Positions 7,698-16,515 are shown, counted from the first letter of the stretch. The stretch: DNA of 40,845 nucleotides from Candidatus Corynebacterium faecigallinarum (GCA_019120175.1 DWVP01000011.1:1-40845); one strand, 5' to 3'. Translations and numbers: made by a program. The notes: generated by a model from the sequence alone, not told the origin.

Positions 7698-8357
7698 ATG
7701 GCAACCACGGAGTCCATGGAATCCACGACCGCACTGGTACTCGCCAGCCCGCCGGGCGGCTGGGGGAGTGCCCTGGCGGACTCCCTCGGCATCGAGCCCT
7801 GGCGCATCCCGGTCGTCATCGTCTCCGCCATCGGCGTCTACCTGGCGTTCCTCGTGCTGGTTAGGCTGTTCGGTGCCCGGGTGCTCACCGCCTGGTCCAC
7901 CTTCGACGCCGTGGTGATCATCATGTTCGGGGCCGTGGCAGGACGCGCCGTCCTGGGGCACCCGCCGACGCTGGCCGCCGGGCTGATCGGCCTGGTCACG
8001 CTGATGATCATGGAGGCGGTGTTCGGGCAGGCGCGGAAACTGCGGCAGCTGCGTGGGGCGGTGGCCTCGCCGCCGGAGGTCGTCATGGCACACGGGAAGG
8101 TGATTGAGCGAGCGCTGTCCAGACAGCATGTCACCGATCTTGACCTGACCAGTGCGCTGCGTCGGGCGGGTGTCACTGATCCGGCGCAGGTGCGGTGCGT
8201 GATCGCCGAGCCGACCGGGGCGCTGTCGGTGCTGCGGGTCGGCGAGGACGGTGGGGACGGTGGGGACGTCGGAGGCGGCGAGGATATTGACCCGTGGCTG
8301 CTGCGTGGGGTGGTCGGTGCGCACCTGGTCATGAGACAGGACGGGAACTCTTCGTGA
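7698..8357 (+). CDS. DUF421 (YetF/YdfR-type) membrane protein
   Basis: The 219-residue product has N-terminal membrane helices (IPVVIVSAIGVYLAFLVLVRL; FDAVVIIMFGAVAGRAVL; LAAGLIGLVTLMIMEAVF) followed by a soluble domain with PPEVVMAHGKVIERALSRQHVTDLDLTSALRR, the arrangement of DUF421 proteins. It would sit in the cytoplasmic membrane with the C-terminal domain in the cytoplasm. The biochemical role of the family is not settled. A Gly/Asp run (GEDGGDGGDVGGGED) near residue 180 interrupts the soluble domain and is encoded by short DNA repeats. The gene converges on the MFS gene with only 24 bp between the two stops. Confidence 0.85.
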   Translation: MATTESMESTTALVLASPPGGWGSALADSLGIEPWRIPVVIVSAIGVYLAFLVLVRLFGARVLTAWSTFDAVVIIMFGAVAGRAVLGHPPTLAAGLIGLVTLMIMEAVFGQARKLRQLRGAVASPPEVVMAHGKVIERALSRQHVTDLDLTSALRRAGVTDPAQVRCVIAEPTGALSVLRVGEDGGDGGDVGGGEDIDPWLLRGVVGAHLVMRQDGNSS

Positions 8358-8381
8358 TGGGGGTTGCGGTTGTGCCGTCCC

Positions 8382-9656
8382 TTAGTAGGACTTCCCGCTG
8401 TTGCCACGGGCGGCGCGAGTCACCCGCACCACCGGCCACATCGACACCACGGTGATGACCGCCCCTGTGATGAACACCGCCGGATAGCCCACCACCGGTG
8501 CGATCAGGGCAATGACGAAGGGGATGAAGAAGCCCAGGTAGGTTGCCGCGTAGAACACCGCGGTCAGCGCGCCGAGCTCGTGCGGGGCCTCCTCCTCGGC
8601 GATGCGCTGGACCTCCCGCAGTCCGGAGACCATCATGATGCCGTAGGCGGTGCCCAGCACCATGGCCGTCGGGATCAGCACCACCGGGGAGGCGGATTCT
8701 GCGATGACCACGCCCAGGATCATGCCGATCGTCGCCATGCCGAGGCCGTAGACCGCCGGGTGGATGCGTCCGGTCATGCGGAGGCGTCCTGCCCACGGTT
8801 GGACGAACGCCCCGGTCAGCATGGTGATCCCGGCGACCAGGCCGGTGAAGGCCACGGGGTAGGACATGCCGTCGGTGACCAGCGGGGTGAGCACGGCGAA
8901 GCTGGTCGTGGCCACGCCGAACGCCCAGGGCGCCCACGCCGCCACGGACCACAGGAAGCGGGGGCTCAGGGCGGAGCGGGGGAACAGTGGCCGACGGGTC
9001 GGCGCGGTGTCGGCTGTGGCGCCGGACGCCGCACCGCCGGGGCGTCCGGCCTCCGGGGTGGCCCACACCAGCGGGGTGAGCAGCAGGACCATCACCAGGT
9101 GGATGATCAGCGCGGTGGTGTCCGGCCCTGGCAGCCACTCGGCGACCGGCCCCGACACCAGTGGGCCGACGCCGAAGCCGGCCGAGGTGGCGACCGTGGC
9201 GCGCCGGGCGGCCGTCCCGACGCTGGTCTCCATCGACACCTCCTTCAGCCACGCCGCGCCCGCTGCGAGGACCAGGCCGACGGCGACACCGGTGAGCATG
9301 CGTCCCATACACAGCAGCACCGGGCCCGCGGCCGAGCCGATCCCCAGGTGGGCGGACAGGGTGACCAGCGTGCCGAGTGCGGAGAACAACAGGGCAGGAC
9401 GCACCACTGCCCGGCGTCCGCGTCGGTCGGACATGGGTCCGCCGATCATCAGGGCGGGGATCAGTCCGAGGACGTAGATGGCGAGCACGAAGTTCACCGG
9501 CGCACTGCCGAGGGCGTGCGTCTCACGCATGACCGGCAGCAGCGGGGCGAAGAGGTTCGCCCCGAAGGAGACGGTGAACATGCCCAGGGCGATGGTCACC
9601 CAGGCCGGCAGGGGCGTTCCAGCCCGGGGCGTTCCATAAGGATCTGGTAGTGCCAT
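8382..9656 (-). CDS. Major facilitator superfamily exporter
   Basis: The 424-residue protein has 12 predicted membrane helices. Motif A is GGPMSDRRGRR in the loop between helices 2 and 3, and a motif-C-like stretch (AGFGVGPLVSGPVAEWLPG) in helix 5 is typical of drug/H+ antiporters. A central cytoplasmic linker (EAGRPGGAASGATADTAPTRRPLFP) separates the two six-helix halves. The substrate is unknown; an efflux role is inferred. The start ATG 9656 has no Shine-Dalgarno site, and CACAGT lies 7 nt ahead of it on the minus strand. Repeated motifs in the 200 bp upstream suggest specific regulation. Confidence 0.9.
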   Translation of the reverse strand: MALPDPYGTPRAGTPLPAWVTIALGMFTVSFGANLFAPLLPVMRETHALGSAPVNFVLAIYVLGLIPALMIGGPMSDRRGRRAVVRPALLFSALGTLVTLSAHLGIGSAAGPVLLCMGRMLTGVAVGLVLAAGAAWLKEVSMETSVGTAARRATVATSAGFGVGPLVSGPVAEWLPGPDTTALIIHLVMVLLLTPLVWATPEAGRPGGAASGATADTAPTRRPLFPRSALSPRFLWSVAAWAPWAFGVATTSFAVLTPLVTDGMSYPVAFTGLVAGITMLTGAFVQPWAGRLRMTGRIHPAVYGLGMATIGMILGVVIAESASPVVLIPTAMVLGTAYGIMMVSGLREVQRIAEEEAPHELGALTAVFYAATYLGFFIPFVIALIAPVVGYPAVFITGAVITVVSMWPVVRVTRAARGNSGKSY

Positions 9657-9721
9657 GAGTCACACTGTGCCACTGACTGTGGTGCTCACGACCGGGTGGG
9701 GTCGGCGCCGGGGGTGGTCGG

Positions 9722-9839
9722 ATCATCGCACCTTGTCGAACTATCGCACCTCGCCGCCGAGGGGAGTCGGCGGATCCTTACATACTTCCAGTTCAGAGAA
9801 GTGCATCTATCGATAGAAGCGACGCGCAGGTGCGATAGT
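9722..9839. promoter_or_regulatory. Repeat cluster upstream of MFS gene, candidate operators
   Basis: ACTATCGCACCT at 9740-9751 is repeated as its exact reverse complement AGGTGCGATAGT at 9828-9839. With one mismatch the match extends to 16-17 bp. A third near copy (ATCATCGCACCT) lies at 9722-9733. Between them is a 12-bp perfect palindrome, TCTATCGATAGA (9806-9817), sharing the CTATCG core. Such an array upstream of an efflux gene suggests operators for a dimeric repressor, possibly with DNA looping. No regulator gene is adjacent. Confidence 0.5.
9754..9773 (-). terminator. Hairpin between lipoprotein and MFS genes
   Basis: CCGCCGA (9754-9760) and TCGGCGG (9767-9773) form a perfect 7-bp stem with a GGGGAG loop. 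It lies about 85 bp after the lipoprotein stop on the minus strand and may end that transcript. It has no T-tract, so the assignment is weak. Confidence 0.3.
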
Positions 9840-9855
9840 CCGACTCAAGGGCGTC

Positions 9856-10452
9856 CTACTGGACGACCACCAGGCCCGTCTTGGAGGTTCCGCGGGCGCA
9901 GGCGTCCGACAGTCCCTTCAGGTCGGAGAGCGGCACGGACACGACGTCGAAGTCAGTCTCGTCGCCCACCTCGATGGGGTCGCCGTCCGGCAGCGTGACA
10001 GTGGGCTTCTCCTCCCGGGCGGAGAACTCCGTGTCCTCGGGGAAGACCAGCGGGCGCGGGCTGTTGTCTCCACCGCGGGCACCGATCTCCTTCATCGCGA
10101 AGCACGATCCGGAGCCGACGACCAGGCGTCCGTGGATGGTGTAGATCTGCTCCTCCTGCTCCTCGGAGGGGGAGTCACCGGTGGTCAGGCCCATGGGTCC
10201 GCTGCCTCGGGCCTGGACGGCGAAAGCACCGTCCGGCACCTCCTCGGTGGAGGACTCCGCGGCATCGCTCTCGGGGGTTCCGGACGGCTCGGACGTCTCG
10301 GTCGACTCCGATACCTCCGTGGTCTCACCGGGGGCCGTCGTTGCTGTCGAGTCTTCACTGCTGTCGCTGCAGGCAGTGAGGGTGAGCAGTCCCGCCGCCA
10401 GGACTGCGACTGCTGCTGTCGCAGGGCGCCGGGAAAGGAGTGTTGTGCGCAT
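9856..10452 (-). CDS. Secreted lipoprotein, unknown function
   Basis: The 198-residue protein has an n-region with Arg, a hydrophobic core (AVAVLAAGLLTLTAC) and a lipobox Cys at about residue 28, so it should be lipid-anchored outside the membrane. A Ser/Thr/Glu-rich linker (about 29-72) leads to a small globular domain. That domain has two Cys (GSGSCFAM and LSDACARG) that could form a disulfide and the segment VTLPDGDPIEVGDETDFDVV. The start is supported by GGAGAG 6 nt ahead of the ATG on the minus strand. The family is not recognised; short lipoproteins of this layout are common in corynebacteria. Confidence 0.8.
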   Translation of the reverse strand: MRTTLLSRRPATAAVAVLAAGLLTLTACSDSSEDSTATTAPGETTEVSESTETSEPSGTPESDAAESSTEEVPDGAFAVQARGSGPMGLTTGDSPSEEQEEQIYTIHGRLVVGSGSCFAMKEIGARGGDNSPRPLVFPEDTEFSAREEKPTVTLPDGDPIEVGDETDFDVVSVPLSDLKGLSDACARGTSKTGLVVVQ

Positions 10453-10575
10453 TATGTTCTCTCCACGTCTTCTAGAGTGCTCCCGCCCAGGTTTACCAGG
10501 TTCGGATGCATGCTACCGCGCGCTGCGGTGGACCAGACAGATGAGCTGGCATTCGGGCGCCGGTCCCGGGCGCCG

Positions 10576-11559
10576 TCACACCCCCAGCATTCTCCGCAGC
10601 ACGCGCACCACCCCGTCGTCGGTGTTCGCCGGGGCGGTGTAGTTCGCTGCGGCGGTGATGCCCGGATGCGCGTTGGCCATGGCGAAGGAGTAGTGGCCTT
10701 CGCCGATCATCTCCAGGTCGTTGAGGTAGTCGCCGAACACGGCGGTGCGCCCGGCGCCCACACCCAACTCGTCCTGCAGCTGCCGCAGCGCGACACCCTT
10801 GTTCGCCCTGGGGTCCATGATGTCGATCCAGTTCGTGCCGGACAGCACCACGGAGAGTTCATCGTCGACCTCCGGTGCGACAGCGTCGGGGCCGGTGAAC
10901 AGGTGGGACGCGGCGTCCTCCACGGAGTCGTAGACGAACAGCGCCACCTTCACGATGTCGACTGTGTCGCGTGTGCCGTCACTGCCGGCTGTCCCGTCCA
11001 GCACCGCATTCAGGTCCCTGACCTGCTCCAGGGAGTGGTAGTACTTCCGCGCCTGGGTGAGGAAGTCCGGGTCGTCGTTCTCGACGTAGGCGACGTCCGG
11101 CGTGCACAGCACCGTGGCGACCTGCCGTCCGGTGGCGTTCACCGTCCGGACCGCGCCGATCACGTCACGCACCGGCCCGGCCGGCAGGGCGGTGGTGGAC
11201 ACGATCTGCCCGTCGTGCACGACGACGGTGCCGTTCTCCGCGAGGTAGGTGCGCAGCGGTTCGGCGGACGCCGGGGCCTGGGTGTTGAACATCGAGCGCA
11301 GCGTGGCGTACTGCCGACCGGACGCCGGGACCACCACGATCCCGCGTTCCCGCAGCTCAGGAAGAAGTTCCCAGAAGCTGGAGGGGACTGTGCCGGCACC
11401 GTCGAGCAGGGTGCCGTCCATGTCGAGCACGACCAGGCCCAGGTCAACCGGGGTGGTGCCGTCCGGGTTCAGGTCGGTCCACGGTTGGGCGGACGGGGTA
11501 CCGGAGGGGCTGGCGGAACTGGCGGAACTGGAGGAACTGGTGGTGTCCATGACAACCAT
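10576..11559 (-). CDS. HAD-superfamily (Cof-type) hydrolase
   Basis: The 327-residue enzyme carries all four HAD motifs: LDMDGTLLDG (nucleophile and acid Asp), VVPASGR (motif II), NKGVALRQL with the motif III Lys, and FGDYLNDLEM (motif IV). The large C2 cap places it in the Cof/YbjI phosphosugar phosphatase group, which is cytoplasmic and Mg-dependent. The substrate is unknown. The ATG at 11559 is chosen because GGAAGG precedes it by about 8 nt; the frame further upstream re-reads LysR DNA. A Ser-rich N-terminal run (SSSSSASSASPSGT) is encoded by repeats. It lies 25 bp downstream of the LysR gene on the same strand, so co-transcription is likely. Confidence 0.88.
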   Translation of the reverse strand: MVVMDTTSSSSSASSASPSGTPSAQPWTDLNPDGTTPVDLGLVVLDMDGTLLDGAGTVPSSFWELLPELRERGIVVVPASGRQYATLRSMFNTQAPASAEPLRTYLAENGTVVVHDGQIVSTTALPAGPVRDVIGAVRTVNATGRQVATVLCTPDVAYVENDDPDFLTQARKYYHSLEQVRDLNAVLDGTAGSDGTRDTVDIVKVALFVYDSVEDAASHLFTGPDAVAPEVDDELSVVLSGTNWIDIMDPRANKGVALRQLQDELGVGAGRTAVFGDYLNDLEMIGEGHYSFAMANAHPGITAAANYTAPANTDDGVVRVLRRMLGV

Positions 11560-11584
11560 CGTCGCATACCTTCCGCATACCCGG

Positions 11585-12559
11585 TTACAGCTCGTCGAGC
11601 TCCCCGGAGTCCGGGGACTCGCGCCGGGCGGCGGCCAGTAACGCTGCCCGGAACGCCCGCACACCCGGATGTGCGGCATAGCCCTCCCGTACCGCGGTGA
11701 ACAGCCGCCGGTGCGGTGACCCGGGCATCGACAACGCCTGCGTGTCATCCAGGTACGGCCCGGCCAGCAGCGCGGGGATCATCGTCACTCCGTGCCCGGT
11801 GCGCGCCATGTGCGCCCGCAGGATCGGATCGGCGGTCTCGCAGGTCACCCGCGGTTCCACCCCGGCTTCCCGTAGGACGGCCCGCATCCACCTCCCACAC
11901 GGCATCGACGCCGGTTCCAGCATCCACGGCGCATCCGCCAAGGCGCCGAGACCCCCGAGATCACCCAGGTCATCTGCCGGCAGCGCCCACCGCCCGGAGG
12001 CCGGCAGCACCAGCAGCATCGGGTCGGCGAAGAGCTCCTCGCGGTGCAGTCCGGGACGCACCGGTTCGGGCTGGCCGGGGAATTCGTCGCCGAGCATCAG
12101 GTCGAAGGAGTGGGCGATCACCCCGTCGAAGGCCTCACCGACCTCGCGGTGGTAGATCTCCACGTTCAGTTGCGGATGGCGACGGTTCACCATGCTCAGC
12201 GCGGTGGGCAGGATCGAGGCCATCGCCGACTGGAAGCTGGTCACCCGCAGCGTCCCGACTGCGCCACCGCCTCTACCGCCGGCGCCGGAGCCACCGGCCC
12301 GGGTGGCGGCGAGTTCTGATTCGGCGGAGTCGAGGATGTCGAGCACCTCGCCGGTTCGTTCGACCAGGCGCTGGGCGGCGTCGGTGAGTCGGACGCCGCG
12401 GCCGACGGTCTCCAGCAGCGGCACGCCAGCCTCTTTCTCCAGCTGACTGAGTTGGTGGGACACCGCGGAGGGGGAGTAGTGCAGCTCGCGGGCGACGGCG
12501 GCGAGTGTGCCGCGGTGATGCAGCTCACGTAGCAGAGTGAGCCGGCGAATGTTCAACAT
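11585..12559 (-). CDS. LysR-family transcriptional regulator
   Basis: The 324-residue regulator has a winged helix-turn-helix at residues about 1-60 (LTLLRELHHRGTLAAVARELH, SPSAVSHQLSQLEKEAG). The LysR substrate-binding domain follows from about residue 100 (GTLRVTSFQSAMASILPTAL). It is divergent from the EamA exporter with 66 bp between the starts, so by analogy with LysG/ArgP-type pairs it probably activates that exporter in response to a metabolite. A Gly-rich stretch (GGSGAGGRGGGAVG) forms the interdomain linker. On the minus strand AATAAT lies 8 nt before the ATG, suggesting leaderless transcription. Confidence 0.92.
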   Translation of the reverse strand: MLNIRRLTLLRELHHRGTLAAVARELHYSPSAVSHQLSQLEKEAGVPLLETVGRGVRLTDAAQRLVERTGEVLDILDSAESELAATRAGGSGAGGRGGGAVGTLRVTSFQSAMASILPTALSMVNRRHPQLNVEIYHREVGEAFDGVIAHSFDLMLGDEFPGQPEPVRPGLHREELFADPMLLVLPASGRWALPADDLGDLGGLGALADAPWMLEPASMPCGRWMRAVLREAGVEPRVTCETADPILRAHMARTGHGVTMIPALLAGPYLDDTQALSMPGSPHRRLFTAVREGYAAHPGVRAFRAALLAAARRESPDSGELDEL

Positions 12560-12625
12560 ACTTCACCATTATTCGCCAGAATCCTGAGATAGACGAATCA
12601 TTGGATAATGGCTGACAATGTGCCC

Positions 12626-13663
12626 ATGACAACGGTTCGATCCTCTGCACTGGTCCTCATGTCCTGCGCATCCCTTCAGTTCGGCGCGGCCACCGCCATC
12701 GGCATGTTTGACGCGCTCGGCACCTGGGGCGTGACCTTCCTGCGCCTCACCGTCGCCGGCCTGCTGCTGATGATCCTCGCCCGCCCGGCGATCCGCGCCT
12801 GGGCACGCGGCGACTGGCGGGCGGTCGTGTTGCTCGCGGTGACGATGGCCGGGATGAACGGCTTCTTCTACGCCTCGCTGGAACACATCCCGATGAGCGT
12901 GGCGGTCGCCGTCGAGTTCACCGGCCCGCTGATCTTCTCCGCGCTGACCTCGCGCCGTCGCGGTGATCTAGTGTGGGTTGCGATGGCCACCGCCGGCATG
13001 GTGGTGTTGGCGGCCGAAGCGATGTCCGGACGCGCTGACATCGCTCTCGAGGGCATCGTCCTCGCCCTGATCGCCGGCGGTTTCTGGGTCGGCTACATCG
13101 TCTGCTCGGCCGCCCTCGGTGCGCGCATGCCCGGCACCGGCGGCCTGGCGGTGTCGATGGTCATCGGCGGGCTTCTGCTCGCCCCCTTCGGAGGATCCGC
13201 ACTCAGCGGGGTGGCCCTGGACCCGTGGCTGGTGGTGCCGATCGTGGTCACCGCCCTGTTGGGGTCGGTGATCCCGTACTCCCTGGAGATGGCTGCGCTG
13301 CGTCGTCTGCCGGGGGCGGTGTTCAGCGTGCTGCTCAGCCTGGAGCCGGCGTTCGCCGCCGCAGCCGGCTACATCCTCCTCGGACAAGAGGTCACCGGAA
13401 TGCGGGTGGTCACTATCGCGCTGGTGATCAGCGCCTCGGCAGGCATCACCTGGTCGGCGCACACCGCCGCGTCCAGGTTCATTCCGGACGACGGGACGTC
13501 CTACACCGACGCGGACACCGACGACCCGGCAGGGTCGGCAGAGTCGGCAGAGTCGGCGGCAGCGACCTCGGCGGCCTCGCGGGCCGACGCCACCGCATCA
13601 TCGCCGAAAGTCATCTCGTCGGTCACAGCGCCACGCGACAACTCCGGCCATTCCCGCAGGTAG
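12626..13663 (+). CDS. EamA/DMT-family exporter (RhtA-like)
   Basis: The protein has ten membrane helices in two EamA repeats. Repeat 1 runs from ALVLMSCASLQFGAATAIGM to about SGRADI, and repeat 2 from IALEGIVLALIAGGFWVGYIV to VVTIALVISASAGITW. LEHIPMSVAVAVEFTGPL and LSLEPAFAAAAGYILLGQ are typical of RhtA-like amino-acid/threonine exporters. ATG 12626 (MTTVRSS) is preferred over ATG 12608, because GATAAT at 12604-12609 looks like the -10 and would place 12608 inside the promoter. The last 50 or so residues are low in complexity (SAESAESAAATSAASRADATASS) and are read antisense through the 3' end of the monooxygenase gene, so the original stop was probably lost. Confidence 0.88.
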   Translation: MTTVRSSALVLMSCASLQFGAATAIGMFDALGTWGVTFLRLTVAGLLLMILARPAIRAWARGDWRAVVLLAVTMAGMNGFFYASLEHIPMSVAVAVEFTGPLIFSALTSRRRGDLVWVAMATAGMVVLAAEAMSGRADIALEGIVLALIAGGFWVGYIVCSAALGARMPGTGGLAVSMVIGGLLLAPFGGSALSGVALDPWLVVPIVVTALLGSVIPYSLEMAALRRLPGAVFSVLLSLEPAFAAAAGYILLGQEVTGMRVVTIALVISASAGITWSAHTAASRFIPDDGTSYTDADTDDPAGSAESAESAAATSAASRADATASSPKVISSVTAPRDNSGHSRR

Positions 13664-15162
13664 TCCTGGCGGTAGATCCACGGCGACCGGTCGCCCTGGC
13701 GCGGGGTGATGTGCTCACCACGCTTGATGTAGCCGGCCTCGAACTCCAGCAGGGGCTTGCGGGTCACGTCCGACCCCGGGTTCACCGGGGCGGCGAGCTG
13801 CTCGCCATTGTTGATGTTGTGGTGCCACAGGCGGGCGACGTAGCGGGCGGTCAGATCCGCACGGGTGGTCCACGACTGGTTCAGGTAGCCGACCGTGAAG
13901 CTCAGGTTCGGCATGCCGGAGACCAGCACACCGCGGTAGGCCACCAGCTTCGAGGGGTCGACCTTGGTGCCGTCGACCGCCATCTCCGCGCCGCCGAACA
14001 GCTGCAGCTGCAAACCCGTCGCCGAGACGATGACGTCCGCCTCCAGCACCTGGCCGTCGTTGAGACGGATACCCTCCGGGACGATCCGGTCGATGGTGCC
14101 GGTGACGACCTTGGCACCGTCGTTCTTGATCGCCGAGAAGATGTCGCCGCCCGGGGCCTTGCACACGCGCTGGTCCCACGGCTTGTACGGCGGGGTGAAG
14201 TCCTTCCTGACCTGCGAAGGCTTCAGCCAGAACAGTTGCAGGCCCTGGACGTACCCGGCGAATACCGGCGGGGTGAGCTTCGCGGTGTACCACTGCACCA
14301 TGTCGCGCAGGATGTGGTTGGCGCGCGAGACCTTGTGGGTCAGCTTGCTGTTGCGGTCACCGGGCAGCAGGGTGCCCCAGATGGTCTTGATGGTGTCCAC
14401 GGTCGGCACCGCGGCGACCCAGGACGGGGTGCGCTGCAGCATGGTGGTGTCCACACCGGCCTTCGCCAGCGCGGGCAGCACGGTGATGGCAGTGGCACCG
14501 GAACCGATGATGACGACCTTCTTGCCCTCCAGGTCACCGCCGTGCTCGTCCGGGTGCCACTTCTGGGCGTGGACCAGGGTGCCGGTGAAGTCCTCCTGGC
14601 CGTCGTAATGGGGCAGGAAGCCGTCGCGGTGGTCGTAGTAGCCGCAGGCCAGGTGCAGACGGCGGGTGCGGATGGTGGTCTCCACGCGCGCGTCGTCGGT
14701 GGCGTCCGGACGGTCGTCGGGGCCGTGGTTCCACGCCTTGACGGTGACGACCTCCCAGTGCGGGCCGTGCTCGTCGACGGCCGAGCCGCTGGTGACGAAG
14801 TTCATCGACTTCATCCAGGTGCTGAACTGGATGCGCTGCAGGAAGCCGTCCTCGTTCGCGGCGTCACGCAGGTACTCCTTGATCTGGCCACCGTCGCCGA
14901 GGGTGCCCTTGTGCGGCCAGGGCTTGTACGGCAGCGCGAAGCTGGTCATGTCCGAGTCGGAGCGGATGCCGGGGTAGGTGAAGGTGTTCCAGGTGCCACC
15001 GATGTCGTCGTTGGAGTCGATCATGGTCCAGTTCCAGCCGGGGAACTCGTTGACCACGTGGTGGGCCATGTCGACTCCGGCGATGCCGGCGCCGACGATC
15101 AGCAGGTCAAGTGGCTCGTTCGACGCCTGCGGTGCCTGTGGTGTTTCGGAGATGTGGGTCAT
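13501..15162 (-). CDS. Flavin-containing monooxygenase, Baeyer-Villiger type
   Basis: The 553-residue enzyme has two Rossmann motifs, FAD-binding LLIVGAGIAGVDMAHHV near residue 20 and NADPH-binding KVVIIGSGATAITVLPALA near 205. Between them is FTGTLVHAQKW, which fits the type I Baeyer-Villiger fingerprint FxGxxxHxxxW. It should insert oxygen into ketones, or oxidise a heteroatom, using NADPH and O2; the physiological substrate is not evident. ATG 15162 (MTHISETP) is chosen because TAACGT lies 7 nt upstream in leaderless position and conserved sequence starts soon after. The C-terminal tail (ADSADSADPAGSSVSASV) is low in complexity and overlaps the EamA gene by 163 bp on the opposite strand. 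Confidence 0.92.
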   Translation of the reverse strand: MTHISETPQAPQASNEPLDLLIVGAGIAGVDMAHHVVNEFPGWNWTMIDSNDDIGGTWNTFTYPGIRSDSDMTSFALPYKPWPHKGTLGDGGQIKEYLRDAANEDGFLQRIQFSTWMKSMNFVTSGSAVDEHGPHWEVVTVKAWNHGPDDRPDATDDARVETTIRTRRLHLACGYYDHRDGFLPHYDGQEDFTGTLVHAQKWHPDEHGGDLEGKKVVIIGSGATAITVLPALAKAGVDTTMLQRTPSWVAAVPTVDTIKTIWGTLLPGDRNSKLTHKVSRANHILRDMVQWYTAKLTPPVFAGYVQGLQLFWLKPSQVRKDFTPPYKPWDQRVCKAPGGDIFSAIKNDGAKVVTGTIDRIVPEGIRLNDGQVLEADVIVSATGLQLQLFGGAEMAVDGTKVDPSKLVAYRGVLVSGMPNLSFTVGYLNQSWTTRADLTARYVARLWHHNINNGEQLAAPVNPGSDVTRKPLLEFEAGYIKRGEHITPRQGDRSPWIYRQDYLREWPELSRGAVTDEMTFGDDAVASAREAAEVAAADSADSADPAGSSVSASV

Positions 15163-15169
15163 GGAATAT

Positions 15170-15175
15170 ACGTTA
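15170..15175 (-). promoter_or_regulatory. -10 hexamer, leaderless promoter of monooxygenase gene
   Basis: On the minus strand TAACGT is followed by 7 nt and then ATG 15162. There is no ribosome-binding site in between. The layout matches other leaderless starts in this window. Confidence 0.45.
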
Positions 15176-15478
15176 CAGGTACCAAAATGAAATGTTTGCT
15201 GGTTGGAAAACTCCGCGGATGGGGATCTCCGTGGACGGGGCGGGCCCGCGTTCGCGCCTGCTCGTGGCCACCGTTGCCTCCGCACTGTCATCCATCACAC
15301 CCCCGTCGATTCCCGTATGGTGAGACGTGCAGGTCAGGGTGATTTCGTGGGGCCGTCCGCAAGGATGGAGGTGTGATCGATTCGGCCGAGGCGGGCACAC
15401 CGCTGCCCGTCGCCCGATCGTCCGCTGCCGCCGATCACCACCGCGCCCTCCTCCGGGGGGGTCCGCGCCCGCCTGCCC

Positions 15479-15484
15479 TAGACT
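15479..15484 (+). promoter_or_regulatory. -10 hexamer, leaderless promoter
   Basis: TAGACT is followed by 8 nt and ATG 15493, with no Shine-Dalgarno site. It supports 15493 over the upstream in-frame GTG at 15373, whose extra 40 residues look non-coding. The span 15163-15478 otherwise holds only promoter DNA; a TATGGT at 15319-15324 could serve another transcript. Confidence 0.45.
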
Positions 15485-15492
15485 TGACGGCC

Positions 15493-16515
15493 ATGGCACT
15501 GACCTTGAGTTTCGACGGACCGGACGCCGACCGCGCCACCGCCATCCACCACGCCCTGACCTCGACCTCGCCCGATGGAGTCAGCCAGGAGATGGTCGAC
15601 CAACTGCTGGAGGTCGCCGCCGGGTGCAGCGACCGCGCCCTGGCCGACTCGGCGTCCAACGCCTACCTCCTGGCACCGGTGGTGGCGGACGCCGGCCTGT
15701 CCGTGCGGCTCGTCGTCCCCGAGGGCGAGGACTCCTGGCTGACGATCGAGCTGCCCGAGGAGCTGCGCGCCGAAGTCGAGCGCGTCCCGGCGGTCCAGCT
15801 CGCCGGACTGTGGGTCCAGGCGCTCGCCGCGCTGCGCCGACTCGGGCCCTACGCCACCTCCGAGATGGAGCAACTGGTGATGCTGTGCACCGCGGCGGCG
15901 ACGATCAGCGTGCTCGAGGGCGAGATCGCCGTGGACACCGGTCAGGACGACCCGGCCGACCGGTCCAACCGTGGCGCCCGGGCGGTCATCGCCGAGGCTT
16001 CGGACGGGACCGGTGCTGCCGGTGCTGAAGCCTCAGACGCTGCTGGCGCGGCAGTCGGGGGTGGCGGTCAGAACCTGCTGCAGCAGATCCGGGCGTCCTG
16101 GCGGAATCACGGCGAACTCGACATCGACCGCGAGCTCATCGACGTCCTGTTCTCCCTGGCGACCCAGACCTTGCAGGCGGCGATCTCCGCCCACGGCGAT
16201 GAGGCCCTGTTGCTGCCGCTCGGGGTCGACGAGCCGAGTGTGACCACCGGATTCACCACCCTGGCGGAGATGGAGACCACGGCGACATCGCGGACCACGG
16301 CGGTCGTGCCGACTGATCCGGAGGCCCCGGGACGCCTGCAGTCGATCATCGGTGGCAATGCGAACCTGTCCAATGCCCTGTGGCAGGACATTCTCAGCAC
16401 CGCCGCTGCGCATCTCCGGGGTACCGGGGAGGTGCCCCGCGAGACACTGGACAGCGTGCTCGAGGCGACTGCGGACTGCCTGGCCGCCGCGGAGATCGTC
16501 GGCCACTCCGGGTAG
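15493..16515 (+). CDS. Unknown soluble protein
   Basis: The 340-residue product (starting MALTLSFDGPDADRATA) is acidic and mostly helical, with no signal peptide or membrane segment. A Gly/Ala-rich linker (SDGTGAAGAEASDAAGAAVGGGG, about residues 170-195) separates two Ala/Leu-rich halves. The N-terminal half includes VVADAGLSVRLVVPEGEDSW and the C-terminal half ELDIDRELIDVLFSLATQTLQAAI. I do not recognise a family, and the neighbours (a monooxygenase and the Lys-rich protein) do not suggest a function. Codon bias is strong and the gene is intact. A hairpin 58 bp after the stop probably ends transcription. Confidence 0.75.
   Translation: MALTLSFDGPDADRATAIHHALTSTSPDGVSQEMVDQLLEVAAGCSDRALADSASNAYLLAPVVADAGLSVRLVVPEGEDSWLTIELPEELRAEVERVPAVQLAGLWVQALAALRRLGPYATSEMEQLVMLCTAAATISVLEGEIAVDTGQDDPADRSNRGARAVIAEASDGTGAAGAEASDAAGAAVGGGGQNLLQQIRASWRNHGELDIDRELIDVLFSLATQTLQAAISAHGDEALLLPLGVDEPSVTTGFTTLAEMETTATSRTTAVVPTDPEAPGRLQSIIGGNANLSNALWQDILSTAAAHLRGTGEVPRETLDSVLEATADCLAAAEIVGHSG

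Noticed and set aside
13225..15342. A 705-codon open frame on the plus strand
   Set aside because: It is antisense to the well-supported monooxygenase gene, has no domain and reflects the absence of stops in high-GC DNA.
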